From contig JAIRVW010000102.1 in assembly GCA_031253705.1 (NCBI GenBank), positions 1 to 7,985 of the forward strand: DNA of 7,985 nt, read 5' to 3'. The notes under the pieces were generated by a model. The model was not told the origin of the DNA. It saw only the letters and a list, made by a program, of their open reading frames with translations, and did no database searches. Of the stretch, positions 1 to 6,994 are shown one piece after another. Every line of letters starts with the position of its first letter. The stretch's first letter is position 1. A program made the position numbers and the translations under genes. Source of the DNA: Brucellaceae bacterium. GTDB lineage: Bacteria; Pseudomonadota; Alphaproteobacteria; Rhizobiales; Rhizobiaceae.

Positions 1-668
1 GTACCGGTAAAGACGATGTGCATCTGCTCATCGTCGCAACCGCGGAACGTGGTCTGTGCGGTGGTTTCAACTCGCAGATCGCACGTCTCGCCCGTGAACA
101 TGCCCGCCAGTTGCTGGCAAAGGGTAAGACAGTAAAAATCATTACTGTCGGCAAAAAAGGTGCGGACATTCTGCGTCGTGACTTCAGCGGTCAGATCATC
201 GATCACGTTGATCTGCGTGAAGTTAAGCAGATTGGCTTTGCCAATGCTGACCAGATCGGTCGTAAACTGATCGCGCTTTTCAATAAAGGCGAGTTCGATG
301 TTGCGACACTGTTTTACTCGCAGTTCAAGTCGGTGATCAATCAGGTTCCGACGGCTCAGCAGCTTATTCCGGCTTCAGCCGGCGATGCTGAGGAAGCGGT
401 TTCTGCAGGTGGTGCGATCTACGAATATGAGCCGGATGCGGCTGCTATTCTCGACGATCTTCTGCCGCGCAACATCTCTGTCCAGATTTTCAGCGCATTG
501 CTTGAAAATGTGGCCGGTGAAATGGGCGCAAAGATGAGCGCGATGGATAACGCAACGCGCAATGCCGGTGATATGATCAACAAGCTGTCGATCACATATA
601 ACCGTCAGCGTCAGGCTCAGATCACCACAGAACTGATCGAAATTATTGCGGGCGCGGAAGCGCTCTAA
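1..668 (+). CDS. atpG: ATP synthase F1 gamma subunit, 3' part (5' end outside window)
   Basis: The gamma subunit is the rotating central stalk of F1-ATPase. It couples proton flow through Fo to catalysis in the alpha3-beta3 ring, on the cytoplasmic face of the inner membrane. The reading frame is open from position 3 and gives 221 residues before TAA at 666-668. The family is about 290 residues long, so roughly 70 N-terminal residues are missing. The GTG at 18 is an internal valine codon, not a start. Seen in the sequence: the conserved [13 protein letters not shown] segment near the left edge, and the C-terminal gamma signature ([15 protein letters not shown], then [15 protein letters not shown]), which forms the coiled-coil helix entering the beta-subunit ring. 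The insertion after the LIPAS segment, rich in Ala, Gly and Glu, fits alphaproteobacterial gamma subunits. The gene ends 17 nt before atpD, as expected for one operon. Confidence 0.97.
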   Translation, partial: TGKDDVHLLIVATAERGLCGGFNSQIARLAREHARQLLAKGKTVKIITVGKKGADILRRDFSGQIIDHVDLREVKQIGFANADQIGRKLIALFNKGEFDVATLFYSQFKSVINQVPTAQQLIPASAGDAEEAVSAGGAIYEYEPDAAAILDDLLPRNISVQIFSALLENVAGEMGAKMSAMDNATRNAGDMINKLSITYNRQRQAQITTELIEIIAGAEAL

Positions 669-679
669 TCGGAAGGTAA

Positions 680-2167
<1,488 letters not shown>

Positions 2168-2174
2168 TGTGACT

Positions 2175-2202
2175 GGTCAGGCAGGCTTTGGTCTGCCTGA
2201 CC
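2175..2202 (+). other. Hairpin in the atpD-atpC intergenic region
   Basis: A perfect 10-bp inverted repeat (GGTCAGGCAG at 2175-2184 and CTGCCTGACC at 2193-2202) encloses an 8-nt loop and begins 7 nt after the atpD stop. It is followed by a pyrimidine-rich stretch (CTTCTTCT), not a clean T-run, so it is not a standard intrinsic terminator. It could stabilise the 3' end of the upstream mRNA or partly reduce transcription into atpC. The 179-nt atpD-atpC spacer contains no other gene that I can support. Confidence 0.6.
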
Positions 2203-2346
2203 CTTCTTCTCAGAGGTGCGTCTCATCAGACCCTCTCGGGAATTACAGTTAAATCTGACAGCGTTATTGCGATACGCTGACCTATAGAATTCAACGCCGG
2301 AACACTGTTTACAGAACAGCTTGTTCAGGGATTTTGAGTGAGAAAC

Positions 2347-2754
2347 ATGGCTGGAACCTTCAAATTTGAACTGGTATCACCGGAACGTCTTCTGCTTTCT
2401 GCTGAAGTCAGCGAAGTGGTAATTCCTGGCAGCGAAGGCTACCTGACTGTTCTGGCCGGTCACGCTCCTTTGATGACCACTATCATTCCTGGTAAGGTAA
2501 CAGTTAAGACTGCTGACGGCAAAAACGATGCTTATGTCGTGTTTGGCGGTTTTGCTGATATCACACCGGAAGGCTGCTCTTTGCTGGCAGAATCCGCACT
2601 TCATATTGATGAAATCAAGCGTGAAGATATTGCGGCGCGCATTGAGCATGCACGTAAGCTTGTTGATGATGCCGGTTCTGCTGAGCATCGTACCAAGGCT
2701 GAAATGTTCCTGCACCAGCTGACAACGCTGGAAGGTGCAATTCTTCCTGCATAA
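2347..2754 (+). CDS. atpC: ATP synthase F1 epsilon subunit
   Basis: Epsilon binds gamma at the base of the central stalk, helps join F1 to the c-ring, and in many bacteria inhibits wasteful ATP hydrolysis. The product is 135 residues, normal for alphaproteobacteria. It shows the N-terminal beta-sandwich (FKFELVSPERLLLS, then VVIPGSEGYLTVLAGHAPLMT, then VVFGGFADI) and a C-terminal helical hairpin containing EHRTKAEMFLHQL. I chose ATG at 2347 over the in-frame GTG at 2338. MAGTFKFELVSPE matches how family members begin, and the GTG-containing stretch (GAGTGAG, 2336-2342) is better read as a weak ribosome site. Two stops in tandem, TAA and TAG, end the gene. It is the last gene of the atp operon and is followed by a terminator. 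Confidence 0.97.
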   Translation: MAGTFKFELVSPERLLLSAEVSEVVIPGSEGYLTVLAGHAPLMTTIIPGKVTVKTADGKNDAYVVFGGFADITPEGCSLLAESALHIDEIKREDIAARIEHARKLVDDAGSAEHRTKAEMFLHQLTTLEGAILPA

Positions 2755-2787
2755 TAGGGGCTGATATCAGTCCGTTATGATGAATAC

Positions 2788-2820
2788 AAAAAAGCCGCGA
2801 TATGAATATCGCGGCTTTTT
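2788..2820. terminator. Bidirectional intrinsic terminator after atpC
   Basis: The perfect 10-bp arms GCCGCGATAT (2794-2803) and ATATCGCGGC (2806-2815) are flanked by an A-run (2788-2793) and a T-run (2816-2820, then GTTTT), so the structure works on either strand. It lies between the convergent atpC (+) and DUF883 (-) genes and probably ends both transcripts. The stem is long and GC-rich at its base, with a very short loop. Confidence 0.93.
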
Positions 2821-2839
2821 GTTTTATAATGAAGCTACT

Positions 2840-3139
2840 TCAGCGGCGGACAAGTAATGCCAGCACCAGACCAATACCCGCAACCACAGCGGCTGTCGCC
2901 AGCGGATTTTCACGGGCAGTGTCACTCACAGCCTGCGCCTGTTGTTTAACTTCACGGGCGGCTACACGGCCATGTCTGCGCAGTTTTTCATAGGTTTCGG
3001 AAGCATTTTCACGGGCATCGTCGTATAATGCAGAGCCCTGATCTGAGAGCTTTTTTGTCACCGAAGCCAGTTCGCTTTTCAGTTCAGCGATCTGTTCTTC
3101 AAATGACTGTTCTGCATCATTACGTAATTTGGAAGCCAT
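2840..3139 (-). CDS. DUF883 / ElaB-YqjD-like membrane-anchored protein
   Basis: This 99-residue protein has the layout of the ElaB/YgaM/YqjD (DUF883) family: a charged, probably coiled-coil helical region (about residues 8-75, with EEQIAELKSELASVTKKL) followed by one C-terminal membrane helix (about 79-97) introduced by the family hallmark ARENPLATAAVVAGIG and ending in LLVRR. In E. coli, YqjD and ElaB are inner-membrane proteins of the RpoS regulon and YqjD binds ribosomes in stationary phase. A similar role here is inferred from the family. The start ATG is preceded by a strong AAGGAGA ribosome site (3146-3152). An EcfG-type promoter motif lies 74-98 nt upstream, which fits a general stress gene. 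Family assignment is firm; the molecular role is not. Confidence 0.88.
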   Translation of the reverse strand: MASKLRNDAEQSFEEQIAELKSELASVTKKLSDQGSALYDDARENASETYEKLRRHGRVAAREVKQQAQAVSDTARENPLATAAVVAGIGLVLALLVRR

Positions 3140-3165
3140 AGTGATCTCCTTATCTGACTGGCTAA

Positions 3166-3191
3166 AACCGGAGGACGGGACTCTTCCGGCT
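3166..3191 (-). other. Hairpin with short U-run in the DUF883 leader
   Basis: On the - strand the arms GCCGGA (3190-3185) and TCCGGT (3172-3167) pair through one G-U wobble. Past one A-C mismatch they extend by two more base pairs toward a GUCCCG loop. Four U residues follow on the 3' side. This resembles a weak intrinsic terminator or a structured leader, between the stress promoter motif and the start codon about 27 nt further on. It may end transcripts arriving from the upstream secreted-protein gene. Confidence 0.4.
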
Positions 3192-3212
3192 CAGAAAATT
3201 TTTCAAAGAGAT

Positions 3213-3237
3213 AACGGCAGAGAACGGAATAAGTTCC
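3213..3237 (-). promoter_or_regulatory. EcfG-type general stress promoter (GGAAC-N16-CGTT)
   Basis: Read on the - strand, GGAAC (3237-3233) is followed by exactly 16 nt and CGTT (3216-3213). This equals the consensus recognised by EcfG/SigT-type sigma factors, which run the general stress response of alphaproteobacteria. A start near 3206 would give a leader of about 65 nt to the DUF883 start codon at 3139. Both elements match without a mismatch. The match to family and position is seen in the sequence; activity is inferred. Confidence 0.8.
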
Positions 3238-3254
3238 TGTGTTCAGTAAAATGT

Positions 3255-3278
3255 CTTGTCCCGCAGCTTACGGGCAAG
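3255..3278 (-). terminator. Possible weak terminator after the secreted-protein gene
   Basis: On the - strand CTTGCCCG (3278-3271) can pair with CGGGACAAG (3263-3255) with one bulged base and a 7-nt loop. A short T-run lies a few bases downstream (TTTT in ACATTTTAC). It begins 3 nt after the stop of the secreted-protein gene. The imperfect stem and short T-run make it a weak candidate. Confidence 0.45.
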
Positions 3279-3281
3279 TGT

Positions 3282-3683
3282 TTAAGGCTGCTGTAACCGC
3301 GTGGAGCAGGGGTCGATCACCACGCCACCGTCGAACCTGTTGGTCAGCATTCCGCTGACCTCTACATGATCACCGGCTTTCAGCGCACTGTTATCATATT
3401 CAAGACAGATGACTTGCAGTTTCTGGTTCGGGCAGAGTTCGGTCACGGCAATCGGATCAGCTACATGCACGGCTTTGACTTTTGCCTGCAAAGTAATTTC
3501 CGGCCATTGTTCGGATGTCTTGTCCCATTTATCTGAGAGAGCACCGATGGTCTTGCAGCTGGTTTCAACCGGTCCCTGATAATCACTCTCAGGTGCTTGC
3601 GCAAAACCGGCACTGTTGAAGAGTAATAGCAAACAGGACGCAAATAATACTTTTAACAAAAAATGCGGATAAAACAGAAGCAT
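3282..3683 (-). CDS. Small secreted protein of unknown function, OB-fold-like
   Basis: I do not recognise a named family. The 133-residue product has a Sec-type signal peptide: a hydrophobic core around residues 12-22 ending NSAGFA, with likely cleavage after Ala28. It would therefore be exported to the periplasm. The mature part of about 105 residues has four cysteines (43, 84, 93, 126), enough for two disulfides. Its second half alternates short beta-strands with turns (AKVKAVHV, KLQVICLEY, GDHVEVSGML, GGVVID), which suggests an OB-like beta-barrel. This is a shape guess only. Cys17 is not in a convincing lipobox. ATG at 3683 is the chosen start. A TTG at 3659 would give a neater signal peptide with lysine near its start, but it has no visible ribosome site. 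A 13-bp inverted repeat covers the upstream region to within two bases of the ATG. The GntR gene ends 55 nt upstream on the same strand, so the two could be co-transcribed. Confidence 0.72.
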   Translation of the reverse strand: MLLFYPHFLLKVLFASCLLLLFNSAGFAQAPESDYQGPVETSCKTIGALSDKWDKTSEQWPEITLQAKVKAVHVADPIAVTELCPNQKLQVICLEYDNSALKAGDHVEVSGMLTNRFDGGVVIDPCSTRLQQP

Positions 3684-3685
3684 AG

Positions 3686-3725
3686 TGCCGATAAGCCTTT
3701 CGGTTATGAAGCAGGCTTATCGGCA
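3686..3725. repeat. Perfect 13-bp inverted repeat abutting a start codon
   Basis: TGCCGATAAGCCT (3686-3698) and AGGCTTATCGGCA (3713-3725) are exact inverted copies around a 14-nt loop. Neither side is followed by a T-run, so it lacks the hallmark of an intrinsic terminator. On the - strand the 3' arm contains the only ribosome-site-like AAGG and ends two bases before the ATG of the secreted-protein gene. Folding would hide the translation start. It could also protect the 3' end of the regulator mRNA. Confidence 0.8.
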
Positions 3726-3738
3726 GAGAATACGGCGC

Positions 3739-4413
3739 TTATGGGGTGAGTGTGCGTAAATGCGCAATCAGCTGCTTGGCGCTTTCAATGGCAAGATTTT
3801 CATCACGGCTGACAATTGCTTCGATCATGCGCGTATGCGCAGCAGATGAATCCTGCAGACTGTTGTCACGGCGCAGACGGAACCAGAAGCGGCGGCTGTG
3901 GCTTTGCAATGGTGCGGCGAGGCGCGTGGCATAGGGATTGAGCGAGGCATTGCCGAGCACTTCGTCAAAAGCTTTATCCGCATCAAGAAATAGCGGAATA
4001 TCCTGTGTAACAGCAGCCTGTTTCATCATCACCGCAGCTTCACGGAGTTTCTCGTGCTCATAGGCTCCGGAATAGCGGGCGGCATCGCGGCAGAGAATTT
4101 GCTCAACACCTTCGCGGGCATCCAGAACTTTGGTGAAATCCTTCGGGTCGAGAGCGGTAATGGCAATGCCGGAACGCGGACGGACTTCCATCAGGCCTTC
4201 CCAGGCCAGTCGCTGAATGGCTTCACGCACCGGTGTGCGTCCCATGCCGGTCAGCTCAATCAGCACGCGTTCATTGGTGACGCTGCCCGGCTGCAGAGAC
4301 AGGGTTACAATATGGCGCTCCAGCAGCCGGTAGGCCTGATCGGACAGGCTGAGTGCTGTTGCCGCCGGTGTAATCTCCTGCTGGTCATCGCTGTTCGTTA
4401 AAGGCCCTGACAT
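3739..4413 (-). CDS. GntR family transcriptional regulator, FCD subfamily
   Basis: This is a DNA-binding regulator of 224 residues, the usual size for FCD members. The N-terminal winged helix-turn-helix spans about 23-86, with the typical GRTPVREAIQRLAWEGLMEV run (59-77) followed by the wing RPRSGIAI. The C-terminal helical FCD ligand domain spans about 95-220. Candidate metal or ligand residues are Asp146, His172, His193 (in AAHTRMIEAI) and His218. Where many FCD proteins read FH in the D-x-x-F-H motif, this one reads FD (149-150). It is transcribed away from the hydroxyproline-type catabolic genes across a 283-nt region, the common arrangement for a local repressor. Control of that cluster, with a pathway intermediate as ligand, is inferred. 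ATG 4413 was chosen for its AAGGA ribosome site at 4426-4430. Confidence 0.93.
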   Translation of the reverse strand: MSGPLTNSDDQQEITPAATALSLSDQAYRLLERHIVTLSLQPGSVTNERVLIELTGMGRTPVREAIQRLAWEGLMEVRPRSGIAITALDPKDFTKVLDAREGVEQILCRDAARYSGAYEHEKLREAAVMMKQAAVTQDIPLFLDADKAFDEVLGNASLNPYATRLAAPLQSHSRRFWFRLRRDNSLQDSSAAHTRMIEAIVSRDENLAIESAKQLIAHLRTLTP

Positions 4414-4456
4414 AAAGGCTGTGATCCTTATTATTCATTGAGCAGAAGATGCGGGT

Positions 4457-4476
4457 AAGGCAGCGCCTGCTTTTTT
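4457..4476 (+). other. Short terminator-like hairpin in the regulator leader region
   Basis: AAGGCAG (4457-4463) can pair with CTGCTTT (4467-4473), including one G-T wobble, around a 3-nt loop, and is followed by a T-run ending at 4476. In + orientation it looks like a small intrinsic terminator. On the - strand it would be a leader hairpin about 45 nt upstream of the regulator start. No + strand gene ends here, so its purpose is unclear. Confidence 0.35.
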
Positions 4477-4545
4477 GTTTCGCGGAGCCGATATTGCTGT
4501 GTCGCAATATTCAGGGTGTATGACATTTCAATGATATTCGCCTGA

Positions 4546-4627
4546 GAGATACTACAAGCAGGGCGTTTTCTCAATATGAGCGCTGATCAAGCTGATTTCA
4601 TAATGGTTTAAAAGCTTGTTGTATCCC
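4546..4627. promoter_or_regulatory. Pair of inverted candidate operator boxes in the divergent region
   Basis: GCTTGTTGTATCCC (4614-4627, + strand) and GCTTGTAGTATCTC (4559-4546, - strand) match at 12 of 14 positions and face each other, with 54 nt between them. The + copy lies 13 nt upstream of the -35 box of the lyase gene promoter. The shared TTGT-N-GTATC core loosely resembles GntR-family half sites. A separate TGT-ATG-ACA palindrome at 4517-4525 has the GT-N3-AC core typical of FCD operators. Binding by the adjacent regulator is inferred. Confidence 0.45.
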
Positions 4628-4640
4628 GTGCAGAATTTCA

Positions 4641-4669
4641 TTGACGTGTGTTCAGAATTTAGATATATC
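4641..4669 (+). promoter_or_regulatory. Sigma-70-type promoter of the catabolic lyase gene
   Basis: TTGACG (4641-4646) and TATATC (4664-4669) are separated by the ideal 17 nt and stand about 28 nt upstream of the GGGAGA ribosome site. The -10 box overlaps a dyad (GATATAT at 4662-4668, ATATATC at 4674-4680, spacer CAGAA) that would include the transcription start and could serve as an operator. Confidence 0.7.
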
Positions 4670-4696
4670 AGAAATATATCAATTGGGAGAAGCGAT

Positions 4697-5590
4697 ATGT
4701 GGTCAGGTATTTTTCCGGCAGTCACGACAAAATTCACTGAAAATGACGCGCTGGATCACAAAGAAATGGAACGCTGCTTCGGTCTGCAGATCGATGCCGG
4801 TGTTGACGGTTTTGTTGTCGGCGGCTCGCTGGGTGAAGGCCCGATGCTGTCGGGTGAAGAAAAGCTGGAAGTTTTCAAAACCGCACGCGCTGTTGCCGGA
4901 AAACGCCCTGTGCTGATGACCGTGTTTGAAGCCGGTACACGTGAAGGTGCTGCTGCTGCCAAAGCTGCGGCGAAAGCCGGTGCGGACGGCCTGATGGTGG
5001 TGCCAAGCCCGATCTATTTCACCAATCCTCAGGAAACTGTCACCACGCTGAAAGCCATGGCTGCGGCCGGTGGTCTTCCGGTGATGATCTATTCCAACCG
5101 CATGGCCTATCGTGTGGATGTGACCGGTGAATGTCTGGAAGAGCTGGCGAAAGATGATCTGTTCGTCGCGATCAAGGAATCCTCGGATGATATTCGTCGC
5201 ACAATCGATATCGTCAACCAGTTCGGCGATCGTTTTGATCTGTTTACCGGCGTAGACAATCTGGCATTTGAAGCGCTGACAACCGGTGCGATCGGCTGGG
5301 TTGCCGGTGTTGTTACCTCGCTGCCGCGTGAAACCGTGGTGCTGTATCAGCTTATCAAACAGAAGCGTTATGATGAAGCGCTGCCGCTTTATCGCTGGAT
5401 GCGTCCGCTGCTGGATCTCGATGTTTCGACCTATCTGGTGCAGAATCTCAAGCTGATTGAAGTTCATGCCATTCAGTCGAATGACCGTGTTCGTCTGCCG
5501 CGTCAGCCGCTGAGCGGAGAGCGCCGCGCACAGGTTGAAAAAATCATCAAACAGGCACTGGCAACACGGCCTGCATTGCCAAAAATCTGA
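4697..5590 (+). CDS. DHDPS/NAL-superfamily lyase, probable 1-pyrroline-4-hydroxy-2-carboxylate deaminase
   Basis: This is a 297-residue TIM-barrel lyase of the dihydrodipicolinate synthase / N-acetylneuraminate lyase superfamily, full length. Seen: the substrate-loop motif GGSLGEG (42-48) in the place of GTTGE, Tyr132 in IYSNRMAYR where the catalytic tyrosine lies, and Schiff-base Lys160 in VAIKESSDD. It is unlikely to be the lysine-biosynthetic DapA, because the loop motif and tyrosine region differ from that enzyme. With an oxidoreductase and a hydroxyproline epimerase following, the best fit is the deaminase that converts pyrroline-4-hydroxy-2-carboxylate to alpha-ketoglutarate semialdehyde in hydroxyproline breakdown. 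This role rests on context. An aldolase for a related 2-keto acid is the main alternative. The ATG at 4697 has a GGGAGA ribosome site. The in-frame TTG at 4616 is upstream of the promoter and is rejected. Confidence 0.88.
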   Translation: MWSGIFPAVTTKFTENDALDHKEMERCFGLQIDAGVDGFVVGGSLGEGPMLSGEEKLEVFKTARAVAGKRPVLMTVFEAGTREGAAAAKAAAKAGADGLMVVPSPIYFTNPQETVTTLKAMAAAGGLPVMIYSNRMAYRVDVTGECLEELAKDDLFVAIKESSDDIRRTIDIVNQFGDRFDLFTGVDNLAFEALTTGAIGWVAGVVTSLPRETVVLYQLIKQKRYDEALPLYRWMRPLLDLDVSTYLVQNLKLIEVHAIQSNDRVRLPRQPLSGERRAQVEKIIKQALATRPALPKI

Positions 5591-5597
5591 TTGTTTG

Positions 5598-5632
5598 AAC
5601 CCCGGTTAAATTAAAAATAATCGGGGTTTTTT
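5598..5632 (+). terminator. Intrinsic terminator after the lyase gene
   Basis: AACCCCG (5598-5604) pairs with CGGGGTT (5622-5628), extended inward by a G-T wobble and three A-T pairs, and leads into a six-base T-run (5627-5632). It starts 7 nt past the lyase stop codon and separates that gene from the next enzyme gene of the same pathway. Confidence 0.85.
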
Positions 5633-5649
5633 CATAGCAAGAATACATT

Positions 5650-5660
5650 TTACGGCGTAA
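5650..5660. repeat. Small palindrome upstream of the oxidoreductase gene
   Basis: TTACG and CGTAA flank a single central G, giving an 11-bp dyad between the terminator and the AGGAGGG ribosome site (5699-5705) of the following gene. It could be an operator, but one short copy is weak evidence. I find no convincing -35/-10 pair in the 76-nt gap between 5633 and 5708. Confidence 0.3.
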
Positions 5661-5708
5661 GGTCTGCACCAACTGAAATAATAATAAACATAGCAGGCAG
5701 GAGGGCAC

Positions 5709-6986
5709 ATGGCGTCGGTCAATAGCGTCAATGTGGATGGGAAGCAGAATCATTCTGAAATTATTATTATCGGCGCAGGTATTGTCGGAACCGCTACAGC
5801 AGCAGTGCTGAGCGAAGCCGGACATTCTGTGCTGGTTGTGGATCGCACCGGTATTTGTGAGGAGACAAGTTCCGGTAATGCGGCGGCTCTGGCCTTTTCG
5901 GAAGTGCTGCCGCTCGCATCCAAAGGTGTGATGAAAAAAGTGCCGGGCTGGCTTCTGGATCCGCTGGGGCCTTTTGCCATCCGCCCGTCTTATCTGTTTC
6001 AGTTGCTGCCGTGGCTGTATCGTTTCTGGCGGGCCAGCAGTCCTGCAGCTTTGCGTAACAGTACGGTTGTGCAGGGGCAGATGATGGAGCTGGCCGAGCG
6101 CGAAATGCTGGCTCTGGCTGAGCGTGCAGGCGTGACGGATATGATCCATCACGAGGGCAATCTTGAGCTTTATGAGAGTGAAGCTGAGTTGCAGGCCGCG
6201 ATGCCGGGCTGGGAAGCGAAGAAGCAGGCCGGTATTGATTTCAAAATTGTGCGCGGTGCTGAGCTTGCAGCATTGCAGCCGGGGCTGTCAGCGCAATTTG
6301 TCGTCGGCTGCTTTGTGCCGAAATGGAAAAATGTTTCTGATCCGAAACTCTACGGCAAGGCTCTGTGGAGCTATGCTGAAAAACTTGGTAGCCGCTATCA
6401 ACAGGGTGTCGTCAGCAAAGTCGCACGCACACAAAATGGTGCAGAGGTCACGCTTGCCAATGGCGACAAGCTGACGTGTCAGAAGCTGATTATTGCTGCA
6501 GGCGCGTGGTCGCATCAGTTGAGTGCTCAGCTTGGCGATGCGGTGCCTCTGGAAACCGAGCGCGGTTATAATACGACCTTGCCGGTCGGTGCTTATGATA
6601 TCCGCCGTCAGCTGACTTTCCCGGGACATGCTTTTGTTATCACGCCGCTGACAACCGGTGTGCGTGTGGGCGGGGCGGTGGAACTCGGCGGTTTGAAACT
6701 GCCGCCGAATTATGCCCGTTCGGAAGCCATGCTGAAAAAGGCAAAACAGTTTCTGCCGCAAATGAATATTGAGGGTGGTAAACAATGGATGGGCTATCGT
6801 CCTTCCACGCCGGATACGTTGCCGGTGATCGGTTATTCTTCGGCTTCCGATAATATTGTCTATGCTTTTGGTCACGGTCATCTGGGGCTGACCCAGTCAG
6901 CGGCGACTGCCCGTCTCGTGACCCAGCTTCTTCATCAGGAAACAACCGCACTGCCTGTCAGTGCTTTCAGTCCGAAACGTTTTTGA
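5709..6986 (+). CDS. FAD-dependent DadA/DAO-family oxidoreductase, probable D-hydroxyproline dehydrogenase
   Basis: This is a flavoprotein of 425 residues in the D-amino-acid oxidase / DadA family. Seen: the FAD dinucleotide-binding motif GAGIVG (22-27) after a beta-strand of isoleucines, with Asp45 at the end of the second strand (VLVVD) to bind the ribose; a second FAD contact around IIAAGAWS (261-268); and the C-terminal family signature GYRPSTPDTLPVIG (362-375), followed by GHGHLGLT (388-395). No signal peptide is present. Such enzymes oxidise D-amino acids to imino acids; here the expected substrate is cis-4-hydroxy-D-proline, the product of the epimerase encoded next. Substrate is inferred from context. 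Its stop codon is 8 nt before the epimerase start, so the two are probably translated together. The AGGAGGG ribosome site is strong but sits only 3 nt from the ATG. Confidence 0.9.
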   Translation: MASVNSVNVDGKQNHSEIIIIGAGIVGTATAAVLSEAGHSVLVVDRTGICEETSSGNAAALAFSEVLPLASKGVMKKVPGWLLDPLGPFAIRPSYLFQLLPWLYRFWRASSPAALRNSTVVQGQMMELAEREMLALAERAGVTDMIHHEGNLELYESEAELQAAMPGWEAKKQAGIDFKIVRGAELAALQPGLSAQFVVGCFVPKWKNVSDPKLYGKALWSYAEKLGSRYQQGVVSKVARTQNGAEVTLANGDKLTCQKLIIAAGAWSHQLSAQLGDAVPLETERGYNTTLPVGAYDIRRQLTFPGHAFVITPLTTGVRVGGAVELGGLKLPPNYARSEAMLKKAKQFLPQMNIEGGKQWMGYRPSTPDTLPVIGYSSASDNIVYAFGHGHLGLTQSAATARLVTQLLHQETTALPVSAFSPKRF

Positions 6987-6994
6987 GAAACATC

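Noticed and set aside
2281..2340. Possible separate promoter for atpC (TATAGAAT at 2284)
   Set aside because: No -35-like hexamer stands at an acceptable distance. The nearby GAACA/TGTTC dyad is too short to mean much.
2338..2346. GTG start for atpC, three codons upstream
   Set aside because: Family members begin at the MAGTFKFELVSPE-like position, and the GTG region better serves as the ribosome site.
3627..3641. Possible lipobox (FASC, Cys17) in the secreted protein
   Set aside because: The cysteine lies at the start of the hydrophobic core, with Phe at -3, and is followed by more hydrophobic residues. A Sec cleavage site after GFA fits better.
3686..3725. Intrinsic terminator reading of the 13-bp inverted repeat
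   Set aside because: Neither arm is followed by a T-run on its 3' side, so it is reported as an inverted repeat of unknown role.
4616..4696. Upstream in-frame TTG start extending the lyase by 27 residues
   Set aside because: The extension would cover the predicted -35 and -10 boxes and has no ribosome site. ATG 4697 has GGGAGA at a good distance and matches the usual N-terminus of the family.
4703..5467. 254-codon open frame antisense to the lyase gene
   Set aside because: The sense strand encodes a complete TIM-barrel enzyme with its active-site lysine. The antisense product has the composition of a shadow frame and no family features.
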